From Porifericola rhodea (lineage in GTDB: Bacteria > Bacteroidota > Bacteroidia > Cytophagales > Cyclobacteriaceae): a DNA stretch of 64,000 bases. The notes below the pieces were generated by a model. That model made no database searches, had not been told where the DNA came from, and saw only the letters and a list, made by a program, of their open reading frames with translations. The stretch covers positions 2,023,501 to 2,087,500 of the forward strand of contig NZ_CP119421.1 of NCBI RefSeq assembly GCF_030506305.1, read 5' to 3'. Made by a program: the position numbers and the translations under genes. Every line of letters begins with the position of its first letter. The stretch's first letter is position 1. Positions 34,821-45,346 of this stretch are shown piece by piece.

Positions 34821-37800
34821 ATGATGAGAATTTCTACAGGATGTAGGCTATTACTGAGCCTATTCCTGAGTGTAGCGGTAAGTACATTGCTCTATGCTCA
34901 AGAAAAAACAGTAACAGGTACAGTCACCGACCTTGAAACGGGTGAAGCCCTCCCTGGAGTTAACATTTTGGTTAAAGGTACTACCCAGGGTACAGTAACT
35001 GACATAGAAGGAAGCTACCGTATCTCTGTCCCTAGTGATGCTACAACACTAGTGTTTTCTTCTATCGGTTACTCTACAGAGGAAGTAGCTATTAATAACC
35101 AAAACACGATTGATCTGGCTTTAGCTGCCGATGTGCAAGCACTGAGCGAAATTGTGGTAACTGGTTACTCTACTGAAGAAAGAAAAGATGTAACTGGTGC
35201 AGTTAGTACAGTAGAAGCTGAACAACTACAGGCTGTACCCTCAGGTAACGTAGAGCAGCAGTTGCAAGGTCGTGTTTCTGGTGTAACGGTAATCACTAAC
35301 GGCCAGCCCGGTACTACCAGTATTGTCCGTGTTCGTGGTTTTGGCTCTTTTGGTGGTAATGACCCACTCTACATTGTGGATGGAGTTCCGGTAGAGTCTA
35401 CTAACTTTTTGCAGCCAGACGATATTGAAACTACCACCGTACTAAAAGATGCGGCGGCAGCTTCTATCTATGGAGCCAGAGCAGCCAATGGTGTAATTGT
35501 TTACACCACTAAAAAAGGGAAAAAAGGAAGTGGCCTTAAAGTTAGCTATGATGGCGTAACTGGTGTTACCATGCCTAACAATGGACAGGAGAAGCTTTCC
35601 CCTCAGGAAGAAGCTGACTGGACATGGCAGGCATTTCGTAATACTGCTTGGCAGCTGGGCGAAGATCCGGTGTTTGACCACCCTCAGTTCGGTACAGGCC
35701 CCAACCCCATTTTACCAGACTATATTAACGTAGGTGGAACGCCCGGCGTAATAGGAAGTGTAGACCTGGAAGCAGAAAGAGCAAATTACAATATAGACCC
35801 TGCAGCAGGATCAATTTATCAGGTAGTGAGAGCTAATAAAGAAGGAACAGATTGGTATGACGCCATTACCAGACCCGCTATGCTTAACCGGCATAACCTT
35901 AGCTTTGCTGGAGGAACAGAGAGAAGTGCCTTCTATGTGAGTTTAGGCTTTCAGGATCAGGAAGGTATATTGCTTAATCAGCGTTTGAAAAGATATACAT
36001 TTCGTGTAAACTCAGAGCATAACCTTACTGATAGAATCCGAATAGGAGAAAATATCCAGATGACTTACTACTCTGTCCTGGGACTGACTGGTGGCGGTGG
36101 AGGTCGTGGTGCTGCAGGTTCTGAAAACGATATTAACCTGGCTTACCGTATGCCGGCGATCATTCCTATCTATGATGAGTACGGTGGATATGCGGGTACA
36201 GCGGCAACCGGATTTAACAACCCCAGAAACCCGGTAGCAAACAGAGATCGTCTTGCAGATAACGAAGGCTACAATATTTTAGGCTTTGGCAACATTTATG
36301 GAGAGGTAGATATTATTGATGATCTGACCTTCCGCTCCAGCATAGGTGGGGGGTACAATAACTACTACTTTAACTCATATGGGCCGCCACAGTACGAAAA
36401 CTCAGAGAACAACTCTACATTCAACTATAATGAGAGTGCTGGCTCATTCTTAAACTGGACGTTTACCAACACTTTGCGGTATAGCAAAGAGTTCAACCGT
36501 CATTCACTAAACTTTTTAGTAGGTGCAGAAGCAATAGACGTAGGTTCTGGAAGAAACATTAGTGGTAGTGGTCAAAACCCTTCATTCTCTGATCCTAACT
36601 ATATTACGCTTACCAATACCAGTAACAGAATTGTTAATAGTAACTATGTTAGAGGGGTAAGGTTCTTCTCATACTTTGGTAGTGCTAAATACATTTATGA
36701 TGATAAATACATCATTAATGGTGTAATCAGAAGAGATGGTTCTTCTCGCTTTGGTACCGAGAACCGTTTTGGTATTTTCCCCGCCTTCTCTGCGGCATGG
36801 AGAATCAGTGAAGAAAACTTTATGATGGGCGTGTCTTTTATAGACGATTTGAAAATCCGTGGTGGATATGGCGAAATGGGTAACTCAAACAATGTAGACC
36901 CATACAACCAATACAGCCTCTTTGCCGCTAATCTGGCCAGATCTTTTTATGATATTGGCGGTACTAACGGAAACGTAACAGAAGGTTTCTTCAGAAGTAG
37001 AGTAGGTAACCCGAATGCCAAATGGGAAACAGCAGTTACTTCAAACATTGGTTTTGATGGTTCATTCTTTGGTGGTGCTCTGGATTTAGTAGTGGACTTC
37101 TGGAGAAAAGATACTGAAGGTCTGCTTTATAACCTTCCTCTTCCTGACGTAACTGGACCTCAGGCCTCTTCTCCAGCAGTGAATATCGCTGATATGAGAA
37201 ACGAAGGTATAGACATTCAGGTAATTACCAGATCGGAGCTGGCAACAGACCTGAATCTGGAACTAACAGCTACTGCTTCATTCCTTAAGAATGAAATTGT
37301 AAGCATTGCTCCTGGAGTTCCCTTCTTTGAAGGTGGAGGCACAAGATTTGGAAACGTAGTACGTAACCAGCCCGGCCGCCCTATGTCATCGTTCTTTGGG
37401 TATAAAGTGGTAGGGCTTTACCAGGATCAGGCAGAAGTTGATAACTCTCCTGAGCAATTAGGTAAAGGCGTAGGCCGCTTTAGATATGCGGACCTTAACA
37501 ATGATGGAGAAATAACTCCAGATGACAGAACTTACTTGGGCGATCCTGTGCCTGACTTTAACGGTGGTCTAAACATAAAGCTTAACTACCGTAACTGGGA
37601 GCTGGAAACATTCCTACAGGTACAAGCTGGCTTTGAAAACTATCACTTTGCCAAGTGGTTCACTGACTTTTACCCTTCATTTACCGGAGCGGCTAAAGGT
37701 ACTAACGTTAAGGATTCATTTGTACCTGAGGAACTTGGTGGTAATGGTGGAAACACTGTGCCTATCTACGAAAACGTATCTAACTTCAGTACTAATACAC

Positions 37801-38066
37801 AGTCAAATTCTTACTATGTGGAAGATGGTAGCTATGCCAGATTAACCAACCTGCAGATAGGTTATAACTTCCCTGATACTATGCTGGAGCCAGTGGGTAT
37901 AGAAAGACTAAGAGTATATCTACAGGCTACAAACCTCTTTACGATCACTAACTACTCTGGACTTGATCCAGGTGTGGGAGGACAAGCAGATACCAACTTT
38001 GGTATTGATATAGGTAACCCTCCTGTTACGCGTGGTTTCAACGTGGGTGTAAATCTAGGTTTTTAA
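34821..38066 (+). CDS. SusC/RagA family TonB-linked outer-membrane transporter
   Basis: A 1081-residue protein: signal peptide (to LLYAQ, about residue 27), carboxypeptidase-like regulatory domain (about 30-105, TVTGTVTDLETGEALPGVN), plug (about 115-235, VRGFGSFGGNDPLYIVDGVPV and ASIYGARAANGVIVYTTKKG, the SusC signature) and a 22-strand barrel ending NVGVNLGF. It forms the outer-membrane pore for a glycan or other large nutrient, with the SusD lipoprotein as lid and TonB for energy. It lies 25 bp before susD. The substrate is unknown because no glycoside hydrolase accompanies it. Confidence 0.96.
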   Translation: MMRISTGCRLLLSLFLSVAVSTLLYAQEKTVTGTVTDLETGEALPGVNILVKGTTQGTVTDIEGSYRISVPSDATTLVFSSIGYSTEEVAINNQNTIDLALAADVQALSEIVVTGYSTEERKDVTGAVSTVEAEQLQAVPSGNVEQQLQGRVSGVTVITNGQPGTTSIVRVRGFGSFGGNDPLYIVDGVPVESTNFLQPDDIETTTVLKDAAAASIYGARAANGVIVYTTKKGKKGSGLKVSYDGVTGVTMPNNGQEKLSPQEEADWTWQAFRNTAWQLGEDPVFDHPQFGTGPNPILPDYINVGGTPGVIGSVDLEAERANYNIDPAAGSIYQVVRANKEGTDWYDAITRPAMLNRHNLSFAGGTERSAFYVSLGFQDQEGILLNQRLKRYTFRVNSEHNLTDRIRIGENIQMTYYSVLGLTGGGGGRGAAGSENDINLAYRMPAIIPIYDEYGGYAGTAATGFNNPRNPVANRDRLADNEGYNILGFGNIYGEVDIIDDLTFRSSIGGGYNNYYFNSYGPPQYENSENNSTFNYNESAGSFLNWTFTNTLRYSKEFNRHSLNFLVGAEAIDVGSGRNISGSGQNPSFSDPNYITLTNTSNRIVNSNYVRGVRFFSYFGSAKYIYDDKYIINGVIRRDGSSRFGTENRFGIFPAFSAAWRISEENFMMGVSFIDDLKIRGGYGEMGNSNNVDPYNQYSLFAANLARSFYDIGGTNGNVTEGFFRSRVGNPNAKWETAVTSNIGFDGSFFGGALDLVVDFWRKDTEGLLYNLPLPDVTGPQASSPAVNIADMRNEGIDIQVITRSELATDLNLELTATASFLKNEIVSIAPGVPFFEGGGTRFGNVVRNQPGRPMSSFFGYKVVGLYQDQAEVDNSPEQLGKGVGRFRYADLNNDGEITPDDRTYLGDPVPDFNGGLNIKLNYRNWELETFLQVQAGFENYHFAKWFTDFYPSFTGAAKGTNVKDSFVPEELGGNGGNTVPIYENVSNFSTNTQSNSYYVEDGSYARLTNLQIGYNFPDTMLEPVGIERLRVYLQATNLFTITNYSGLDPGVGGQADTNFGIDIGNPPVTRGFNVGVNLGF

Positions 38067-38091
38067 TAAACAGCCTTAAATAGAATCTAAC

Positions 38092-39861
38092 ATGAAAAAT
38101 ATATTTAGAAAGAAGATTACCTACCTTACTATCTGCGGGGTGTTATTTACGGCCGGAGCATGTAATGAGGATAAATTTTTGGACGTGCCCGTAACCGGGC
38201 AGGTTTCGGAGTCTCAGTTACTTACTGAAGATGGACTCAATGGCTTATTAATTAGCGTATATGCTGCACTAAATGGAGATACTAACTTAGGCTGGTTTAG
38301 TGGGCAAGCTAACTGGCTGTGGGGAAGTATACGTGGAGGAGATGCTAACAAAGGATCGGATGCGGGTGACTTCAATACAATTACACCATATGCTCGGTTT
38401 GAGCAAACCCCAACTGACCCCTTAGCTCCTAACAAGTGGAGAGGAAGTTACGAGGGAATTTCTCGTGCTAACATCTTCTTAAAAAACCTGGCACTATCTG
38501 AAGACCTGTCAGACGAACAAAAGACAGCGCTGGAGGCTGAAGGTAGATTTTTAAGAGGACTCTACTATTTTGAGCTACGTAGAACGTTCCTCAATGTACC
38601 GTGGATTGATGAAACCATGACTGATGCCGAGGCTGCTTTAGTCACTAATACTGCTGAAATATGGCCTAATATTGAAAGTGAGTTTCAGTTTGCTATGGAT
38701 AACCTACCAGAAACACAAGACGAGGTAGGGAGAGTGAACAAATGGGCAGCGGCAGCTTTTTTAGCCAGAACTTATATGTATCAGGATAAATTTAGTGAGG
38801 CTAAGACGCTGTACGATAATATTATTGCAAACGGACAAACCTCAAATGGTTTAAAATATGGTTTGGTAGAAAATTTTGAAGATGTCTTCAAAGGACCAAA
38901 TGAGAACCATCAGGAAAGTGTTTTCGCTTTTCAGGCAGCAGCCAATACCGGAGATATTAACAATACCAACCATGAGATAGCAATGAACTATCCATACAAC
39001 ACTGGGCCTTCTGGTCCAGGTGAGTGCTGTGGTTTCTTTCAACCCAGCTTTGAGTTGGTCAATTCATACCGTACCAATAGCGCTGGACTCCCTCTGCTTG
39101 ATGGATCTTACAACAGTGCGGCCAATGCAGTAAAGGATGACTATGGTCTGCTTTCTTCTCAGCCCTTTACTCCGGACCAGGGGCCGCTAGATCCTCGCCT
39201 GGATCACAGCATAGGAAGACGTGACATCATGTTTTTAGATTGGCAAAAGCACCCTGGTGACGCCTGGATTCGCGATCAGAGTTTTGCCGGGCCTTATACG
39301 CAAAAGAAATACTCTTACTATCAGGCCGATAAAGGTACCTATCAGGATGGAAGCTCATGGACTCCCGGCTACCACTCTATCAACTTTATGATTATGCGCT
39401 ATGCAGATGTATTGCTGATGGCCGCCGAAGCTGAGATAGAAGTAGGAAGCCTGGAAAAAGCCAGAGAATATGTAAATATGGTAAGAGAGAGAGCAGGTAA
39501 TAGTGTAGTTTTAGATCCTGATACAGAAGCACCAGCAGCTAACTACGTCATTGGTACTTACGATAGCCCATGGGCAAGTAAAGAAGAGGCAAGAAGAGCT
39601 GTTCGCTTTGAAAGAAAGCTGGAGCTCTCTCTTGAAGGACAAAGGTTCTACGATTTGGTACGTTGGGGAATAGCTGACTCTGTAGTAAACGCTTATCTGG
39701 ACTACGAGGGCGGCAGGCTACAGACTAACCTGGGTGGTGCTACATTTACGGCTAACCAGGATGAGTACCTCCCTATTCCACAGTCTCAGATAGATCTACA
39801 GCAAGCAGAAGGCTCAGATGGGTCTAGCAGCGTACTGGTACAAAACCCTGGATACAATTAA
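38092..39861 (+). CDS. SusD/RagB family nutrient-binding lipoprotein
   Basis: A 589-residue lipoprotein with lipobox cysteine C24 (FTAGAC), then NEDKFLDVP, the SusD N-terminal hallmark. TPR-like helices (about 90-250, LRGLYYFELRRTF) and the C-terminal RagB segment (AEAEIEVGSLEKAREYVNMVRERAG; ARRAVRFERKLELSLEGQRFYDLVRWG) follow. It forms the hinged lid over the SusC barrel and captures substrate at the cell surface. A strong terminator lies 25 bp after it, so susC-susD can be expressed apart from the downstream genes. Confidence 0.96.
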   Translation: MKNIFRKKITYLTICGVLFTAGACNEDKFLDVPVTGQVSESQLLTEDGLNGLLISVYAALNGDTNLGWFSGQANWLWGSIRGGDANKGSDAGDFNTITPYARFEQTPTDPLAPNKWRGSYEGISRANIFLKNLALSEDLSDEQKTALEAEGRFLRGLYYFELRRTFLNVPWIDETMTDAEAALVTNTAEIWPNIESEFQFAMDNLPETQDEVGRVNKWAAAAFLARTYMYQDKFSEAKTLYDNIIANGQTSNGLKYGLVENFEDVFKGPNENHQESVFAFQAAANTGDINNTNHEIAMNYPYNTGPSGPGECCGFFQPSFELVNSYRTNSAGLPLLDGSYNSAANAVKDDYGLLSSQPFTPDQGPLDPRLDHSIGRRDIMFLDWQKHPGDAWIRDQSFAGPYTQKKYSYYQADKGTYQDGSSWTPGYHSINFMIMRYADVLLMAAEAEIEVGSLEKAREYVNMVRERAGNSVVLDPDTEAPAANYVIGTYDSPWASKEEARRAVRFERKLELSLEGQRFYDLVRWGIADSVVNAYLDYEGGRLQTNLGGATFTANQDEYLPIPQSQIDLQQAEGSDGSSSVLVQNPGYN

Positions 39862-39885
39862 TTAAATTAAGGTTTAAGATACATA

Positions 39886-39919
39886 AATAAGTCAGGGCGG
39901 TTGTCCTGACTTATTTTTT
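39886..39919 (+). terminator. Intrinsic terminator after susD
   Basis: AATAAGTCAGG (39886-39896) pairs perfectly with CCTGACTTATT (39905-39915), 8-nt loop, followed by TTTT. It separates susC-susD from the FG-GAP lipoprotein gene, which starts 190 bp later. Confidence 0.9.
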
Positions 39920-40108
39920 ATCAAGGCATGTAGCGCGCCTACTAGTTCTGTTTAGAGTAATTTGCATATACACATTTTGTTACTTCTGCTACTCATGTAT
40001 ATTTGTTACGAAGCAGAAGGGGCACTGGCCCCATGATGTCAGGCATTATAAATCGTCCACACGCCTGACCATTATCAGAATTCAGCTCAAAAACATTTCC
40101 TGATCCCC

Positions 40109-43100
40109 ATGAAAATATTGACAAAACTATTGTACATAGCGCTTTGTACATCAATACTTTCTGCCTGTCAGAATAAAGAAGATACCCTGTTTCAATTATT
40201 ATCTCCAGAAGAGTCTAATGTCCACTTCTCTAATAGAATTACAGAGAATGATACGCTTAATGTATTAACCGAAGAATATATTTACAATGGCGGCGGTGTA
40301 GGTATTGGAGACTTTAACAATGATGGTCTACAGGATATCTTCTTTTCTGGCAATATGGTTAATAATGCCCTTTACCTAAACCAGGGTAACCTGCAATTTA
40401 AAGACATAAGTGCACAGGCAGGTATTTTAGGTGAGCAGCGCTGGTGCTCTGGTGTAGCCGTAGTAGATATTAATTCAGATGGCTGGTTAGATGTGTATGT
40501 GTCGGCTACCCTGATTGAAGATAGCCTCTATAAAAAGAATCTACTGTATGTTAACCAGGGTGTTGGAGAAAACAATGTACCCAGTTTTATAGAGTCGGCA
40601 GAGACTTATGGTATAGCCGATACCGGCAACACTACTCAGGCTGCCTTTTTTGACTATGACCTGGATGGCGATTTGGACTTATACCTGCTTACCAATGTAT
40701 TGGATAATCGCCTGCCCAGTAGTTATAGAACAAAAGTAACTGATGGTTCAGCAGTAAACAATGACCGCCTGTATCGGAATGAAGGTACAGGAGCTCACGG
40801 CCACCCGATCTTCAAAAATGTTAGTAAAGAAGCAGGCATCTTAGTAGAAGGCTTTGGCCTGGGAATTACAGTATCAGATATTAACCTGGATGGCTGGCCG
40901 GATATTTACATTACCAACGATTATTTAAGTAATGATTTACTCTATATCAACAATCAGGATGGCACATTTACCAATAAAGTAGCAGATTACCTCCGGCACC
41001 AGAGCTATTCTGCTATGGGTAACGATGTGGTGGATTTTAACAATGATGGCCTTGTGGATATTGTCGCACTGGATATGCTGCCGGAAACCAACGAGCGTAA
41101 AAAGCAGATGGCGGGCCCTAATAATTACACAACTTATATTAACAATGAGCGCTTTAACTTTCAGCATCAGTATGTGCGTAATACTATGCAGCTCAATAAT
41201 GGCTTCATCAAAAACAGCGAGGGAAAATCTCACCCGGTATTTAGTGAAATTGGGCTGATGGCAGGAGTTTACCAAACTGACTGGAGTTGGACACCACTGG
41301 TAGCAGATTTTGATAATGATGGCTATAAAGATATGATCGTAACCAATGGTTTCCCTAAAGATGTGACCGATCGTGACTTTGCCAGCTACCGTAGCGGGCC
41401 TGCTGGTGCTGTAGCAGGCAACATGTACATGCACAATCTTATTCCGGTAGTTAAAATTTCTAACTACGCCTACAAAAATAATGGTGCGCAGCCTGACAGG
41501 GCGCTCACCTTCACCGATGTTACACGCCAATGGGGCTTAGACTTACCCTCTTTCTCTAATGGGGCGGCATATGCGGATTTAGATAATGATGGCGACCTTG
41601 ATTTTGTTGTAAATAACATCAACGACAGTGCTTTTGTGTATCGTAATACGCTACACAACACAGAAGGTCAGGCCCCAAATTCTTTTTTAAGAGTAAAACT
41701 ACAGGGCGCTACTAAAAATCCACTGGCTATCGGCACTAAAGTAGCCATTCACTATGGCGAAGGCGAAACTCAATATTTTGAAAACTCTCTTTACCGTGGC
41801 TATCTATCCAGTATGGAAGCTATAGCTCATTTTGGTCTGGGAGGACAAACAAAGATAGACTCTCTGCAAATCTACTGGCCTGATGGTAAGTATCAACTTT
41901 TAGAGAATGTAGAAGCCAACCAGGAGATAAAAGTGAAATACAGCGATGCTGGCGAACCCTCTGCCCCAGAAATTAATCGCGAGCTGCAATTTAAAACAAG
42001 CGAAACTACCTTCAGAAAAGCAAACGCCATCTATAACATTAATCTTAAACATCAGGAAGAGGACAGAATAGACTTCAACCTGCAAAGAACTCTTCCTCAC
42101 AAATACACACAGCTGGGGCCGGGTATAGCAGTCGCTGATATTAACAACGATGGTCTTGATGATTTTTATGTAGGAGGCTCTGCTTCACAGACCAGTCATC
42201 TGTATATCCAAAGTTCAAAGGGAACTTTCGGGCAGGCAGTAAATATCAAAGAAGGGGATATGGTAGAAGAAGATATGGGCGCGCTCTTCTTTGATGCTGA
42301 TAACGATGGCGATCAGGATCTTTATGTGGTAAGTGGCAGCTATGAGCATGTAAACAGGCTCGAAGCCTATCAGGACCGTCTGTATATTAATGATGGAAAA
42401 GGAAAGCTTACATTAAGTGCAGATGCATTACCCAAAATTGAGCTGAGCGGTTCTTGCGTTAAGGCAGCGGATTATGATCAGGATGGCGACCTGGATCTGT
42501 TGGTGGGTGGTAGAGTTGCTCCCGGTAAGTACCCCAAACCAGTTAGCAGCTACATACTCAGAAACGATGGCGGGAGTTTCACAAATGTGACAGAGGAGAT
42601 TGCTCCCGGCTTGATAAATTTTGGTATGCTCAGCGATGCCCTCTGGACAGACTTTAACGGAGATGGACGAGTAGATTTACTGCTGGCAGCAGAGTGGCAG
42701 CCGCTTACCTTTCTAGCCAATACAGAGAGGGGGTTTAAAGATGTAAGTGAACAAAGCGGAATACAAAACAAAGTGGGTTGGTGGAACAGCCTTAGTGCCG
42801 GAGATTTCGACAATGATGGAGATATTGACTATCTGGCGGGTAACCTGGGCTTAAATACACCAAACACTGCCTCAGAAGAATATCCTTTCTCGGTTTATGC
42901 TAAAGATTTTGACAACAACGGAGGCTACGACGCAGTGCTCGTAAAGTACATCCAAAATAAAGAGGGAGAATTGCATCCCTATCCTGTACATAGTCGCGAT
43001 GATATGATCTCGCAAATGGTTAGCATTAAAAGAGACTTTCCACTCTACGAAAAATATGGTAAAGCTACGATTGATAGCATCTTCACAGAAGAGCAGCTTC

Positions 43101-43714
43101 AGGATGCTGTAATTTACCATGCTACACATATGGAAAGTAGCTATCTGGAGAATTTAGGTGAGGGTAAATTTAAGTTAAAGGCCTTACCTATGCAGGCGCA
43201 GATTGCTCCTATATTTGGTATGCTGAGCTATGATGTAGATGCGGATGGCAAGCTGGATGTATTGGCAGTAGGCAATAACTATAGCAATGATGTGTCTACC
43301 GGCAGATACGATGCCCTCACCGGATTGTATTTGAAGGGAGATGGCAAAGGCAATTTTAAAGTAATCTCTTCTGCGAGTAGCGGTTGGTATGTGCCCAACG
43401 ATGCTAAAGCTCTGGCATGTTTAAGGGGAAAAAACGGAGAGAGTATTTTTCTGGCTACTCAAAATCAGGATAGCTTAATAGTAATGACACCAAAGCAAAA
43501 GGAGGAGGGACCGATAATAGCGCTTGAGTCTCTGGATGCCTGGGCAGTAGCAGAAATGGCAGACGGAAGCCAGTACAAGATGGAATTTTACTACGGAGCT
43601 ACCTATTTATCGCAGTCTAGCAGAAAAATTAAACTGCACCCTCAACTTAAAGCAATTACGATCTACAATTTTCAGGGAGAAAGCAGAGAAGTTAATCTAA
43701 ACTCTGAAAGCTAG
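40109..43714 (+). CDS. Giant FG-GAP/VCBS-repeat lipoprotein with ASPIC/UnbV domain (CRTAC1-like)
   Basis: A 1201-residue lipoprotein (lipobox ILSAC, C20). It contains many FG-GAP/VCBS repeats with calcium-binding DxNxDGxxD loops (GDFNNDGLQDIFF, DLDGDLDLYLL, DINLDGWPDIYI, DNDGYKDMIV and others) in two blocks, about 60-520 and 675-1120. Between them is an ASPIC/UnbV domain (about 540-610, EAIAHFGLGGQTKIDSLQIYWPDG). Such beta-propellers are found in CRTAC1-like proteins beside SusC/SusD pairs in Cytophagales; their function is not established, though ligand binding or adhesion at the cell surface is plausible. The ASPIC_UnbV domain sits unusually in the middle rather than at the end, suggesting duplication of the propeller. 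Confidence 0.88.
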   Translation: MKILTKLLYIALCTSILSACQNKEDTLFQLLSPEESNVHFSNRITENDTLNVLTEEYIYNGGGVGIGDFNNDGLQDIFFSGNMVNNALYLNQGNLQFKDISAQAGILGEQRWCSGVAVVDINSDGWLDVYVSATLIEDSLYKKNLLYVNQGVGENNVPSFIESAETYGIADTGNTTQAAFFDYDLDGDLDLYLLTNVLDNRLPSSYRTKVTDGSAVNNDRLYRNEGTGAHGHPIFKNVSKEAGILVEGFGLGITVSDINLDGWPDIYITNDYLSNDLLYINNQDGTFTNKVADYLRHQSYSAMGNDVVDFNNDGLVDIVALDMLPETNERKKQMAGPNNYTTYINNERFNFQHQYVRNTMQLNNGFIKNSEGKSHPVFSEIGLMAGVYQTDWSWTPLVADFDNDGYKDMIVTNGFPKDVTDRDFASYRSGPAGAVAGNMYMHNLIPVVKISNYAYKNNGAQPDRALTFTDVTRQWGLDLPSFSNGAAYADLDNDGDLDFVVNNINDSAFVYRNTLHNTEGQAPNSFLRVKLQGATKNPLAIGTKVAIHYGEGETQYFENSLYRGYLSSMEAIAHFGLGGQTKIDSLQIYWPDGKYQLLENVEANQEIKVKYSDAGEPSAPEINRELQFKTSETTFRKANAIYNINLKHQEEDRIDFNLQRTLPHKYTQLGPGIAVADINNDGLDDFYVGGSASQTSHLYIQSSKGTFGQAVNIKEGDMVEEDMGALFFDADNDGDQDLYVVSGSYEHVNRLEAYQDRLYINDGKGKLTLSADALPKIELSGSCVKAADYDQDGDLDLLVGGRVAPGKYPKPVSSYILRNDGGSFTNVTEEIAPGLINFGMLSDALWTDFNGDGRVDLLLAAEWQPLTFLANTERGFKDVSEQSGIQNKVGWWNSLSAGDFDNDGDIDYLAGNLGLNTPNTASEEYPFSVYAKDFDNNGGYDAVLVKYIQNKEGELHPYPVHSRDDMISQMVSIKRDFPLYEKYGKATIDSIFTEEQLQDAVIYHATHMESSYLENLGEGKFKLKALPMQAQIAPIFGMLSYDVDADGKLDVLAVGNNYSNDVSTGRYDALTGLYLKGDGKGNFKVISSASSGWYVPNDAKALACLRGKNGESIFLATQNQDSLIVMTPKQKEEGPIIALESLDAWAVAEMADGSQYKMEFYYGATYLSQSSRKIKLHPQLKAITIYNFQGESREVNLNSES

Positions 43715-43756
43715 CATCTATCAAGAAAGCAAATGTTGAGTAGCAGTTAAGAGCTT

Positions 43757-45346
43757 ATGTTAATAATTAACCATATTAAAAAGTATCAGATTGCTTATGC
43801 ACTGGTACTTTTTCTTTTTACCTCAGCTTGCGAAAGGGGCATAGATACCGTGAGTATTCACTATAAGCAGAGAAAGCCCTACTACCCTCCCAAAGATAGT
43901 ATCTGGTCACTAAGTGGTGAGCAGTTGGCTCATATCTATTGTCAGCAGTGTCATCAGTTTCCGGAACCTGAACTTTTAGCGGCTGAGCAGTGGCAACACA
44001 GCGTACTTACTCATATGGGCTACCGTTTGGGAATATGGGAAGTACGAGGCGAACCTGTACGAGGATTAGATATGATGGAGCAATATCTGGTCAATCAGGC
44101 AGAAATTTATCCTGAAGAGCCACTTATTAGCAAAGATGCCTGGGAGAAGATTCAGCGTTATTATCTGCAAAATGCGTCTCCTGATAGTAGCAGGCATACT
44201 TTTCCTAACAGCCAAACGGCCCAGTTTAATGCACAAAAAGTTCGTTTAGGTGAGGAAACGCCCCTACTTACCATGCTAAATTATGATGAACAAAATGGAG
44301 CGCTGCACATCGGCCTGAGGAATAATCAATGGTTAGTAAGGCAGAGTGATGGTAAAACTAAACGGTGGCAAACGCAAGGGGCTCCGGTAGTCAGGCTAAA
44401 AGATAGAAAGGACAATAATTCGCTCATGCTAAGTATGGGTATTATGGATCCTTCTAATCAGACAAAAGGAAAAATTTATAAGCAGTACCCAGATAGCTCA
44501 AGCACGATTGTAGACCAGCTGAGGCGGCCAGTACACATGCTATGGCACGACCTAAACGAAGATGGAGAAGAAGATTTGCTCATCTGTGAGTTCGGGCATA
44601 ATCTGGGTCAGTTTAGTGTAGTATACTTTCAGAAAGGGAAAGCCTGGCGTAAACAATCTCTGCTACAAGAGGCTGGAATACGCAAGAGTGCCATCTATGA
44701 CTGGAATCAGGATGGTAAAAAAGATATTTTGCTTCTGCTAAGCCAGGGAGACGAAAAAATAGTAGTGCTAAAAAATAAGGGGCAGGGAAAATACGAGGAA
44801 GAAGTGCTATTACGCTTTCCTCCGGTATATGGGTCTAGTTACTTTGAGCTGGCCGACTTTAACAAAGACGGACGGAAAGACATACTCTACGTTAATGGAG
44901 ATAATGCTGACTACTCTTATGCGCTAAAGTCTTATCATGGAATTCGGATCTACCTAAACAGCAAGGAAGAAGGTATAAAAGAAACTTATTTTTTTCCTTT
45001 ATACGGTGCTACCGAAGCTCGTGCCTATGACTTTGATGAGGATGGTGATCTGGATATTTTCGGCATTGCCTATTTTGCTGATTTTGAGTCTACACCTGCT
45101 TCCTCAGCTGTTTACCTGGAAAACACAAGCACTCCTGAAGCTCTTACTTTTAAGCCTCAGGCTATTGCTGAAGCAGAGAGCGGACGATGGCTTACAATGG
45201 AAATAGCTGATACTGACCAGGATGGTGATAAAGATATTATATTAGGTTCTTGCGTACTCGTTAACACTCCTCTACCTGATAACTTAAAGAAGTATTGGGC
45301 CGAAGAAGGAAGCAGCCTGCTGTATTTAAAAAATCAGATCAAATAG
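43757..45346 (+). CDS. Lipoprotein with N-terminal CxxCH haem motif and FG-GAP repeats
   Basis: A 529-residue lipoprotein: hydrophobic leader with FTSAC (C25), then a c-type haem motif CQQCH (C62, C65, H66) within a short domain (about 50-145), followed by FG-GAP-like repeats (DLNEDGEEDLLICEFG, DWNQDGKKDILLLL, DFNKDGRKDILYVNGDN, DFDEDGDLDIFGI, DTDQDGDKDIILG). A possible axial Met is M91 in THMGYRLG. It lies 42 bp after the giant FG-GAP gene, so the two are probably cotranscribed. The haem domain suggests electron transfer to or from the periplasm, possibly linked with the downstream PQQ enzyme (inference). Confidence 0.78.
   Translation: MLIINHIKKYQIAYALVLFLFTSACERGIDTVSIHYKQRKPYYPPKDSIWSLSGEQLAHIYCQQCHQFPEPELLAAEQWQHSVLTHMGYRLGIWEVRGEPVRGLDMMEQYLVNQAEIYPEEPLISKDAWEKIQRYYLQNASPDSSRHTFPNSQTAQFNAQKVRLGEETPLLTMLNYDEQNGALHIGLRNNQWLVRQSDGKTKRWQTQGAPVVRLKDRKDNNSLMLSMGIMDPSNQTKGKIYKQYPDSSSTIVDQLRRPVHMLWHDLNEDGEEDLLICEFGHNLGQFSVVYFQKGKAWRKQSLLQEAGIRKSAIYDWNQDGKKDILLLLSQGDEKIVVLKNKGQGKYEEEVLLRFPPVYGSSYFELADFNKDGRKDILYVNGDNADYSYALKSYHGIRIYLNSKEEGIKETYFFPLYGATEARAYDFDEDGDLDIFGIAYFADFESTPASSAVYLENTSTPEALTFKPQAIAEAESGRWLTMEIADTDQDGDKDIILGSCVLVNTPLPDNLKKYWAEEGSSLLYLKNQIK

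Noticed and set aside
40937-41530. A 197-codon minus-strand frame inside the FG-GAP lipoprotein gene
   Set aside because: It lies wholly opposite repeats with conserved calcium loops and shows no family signature.
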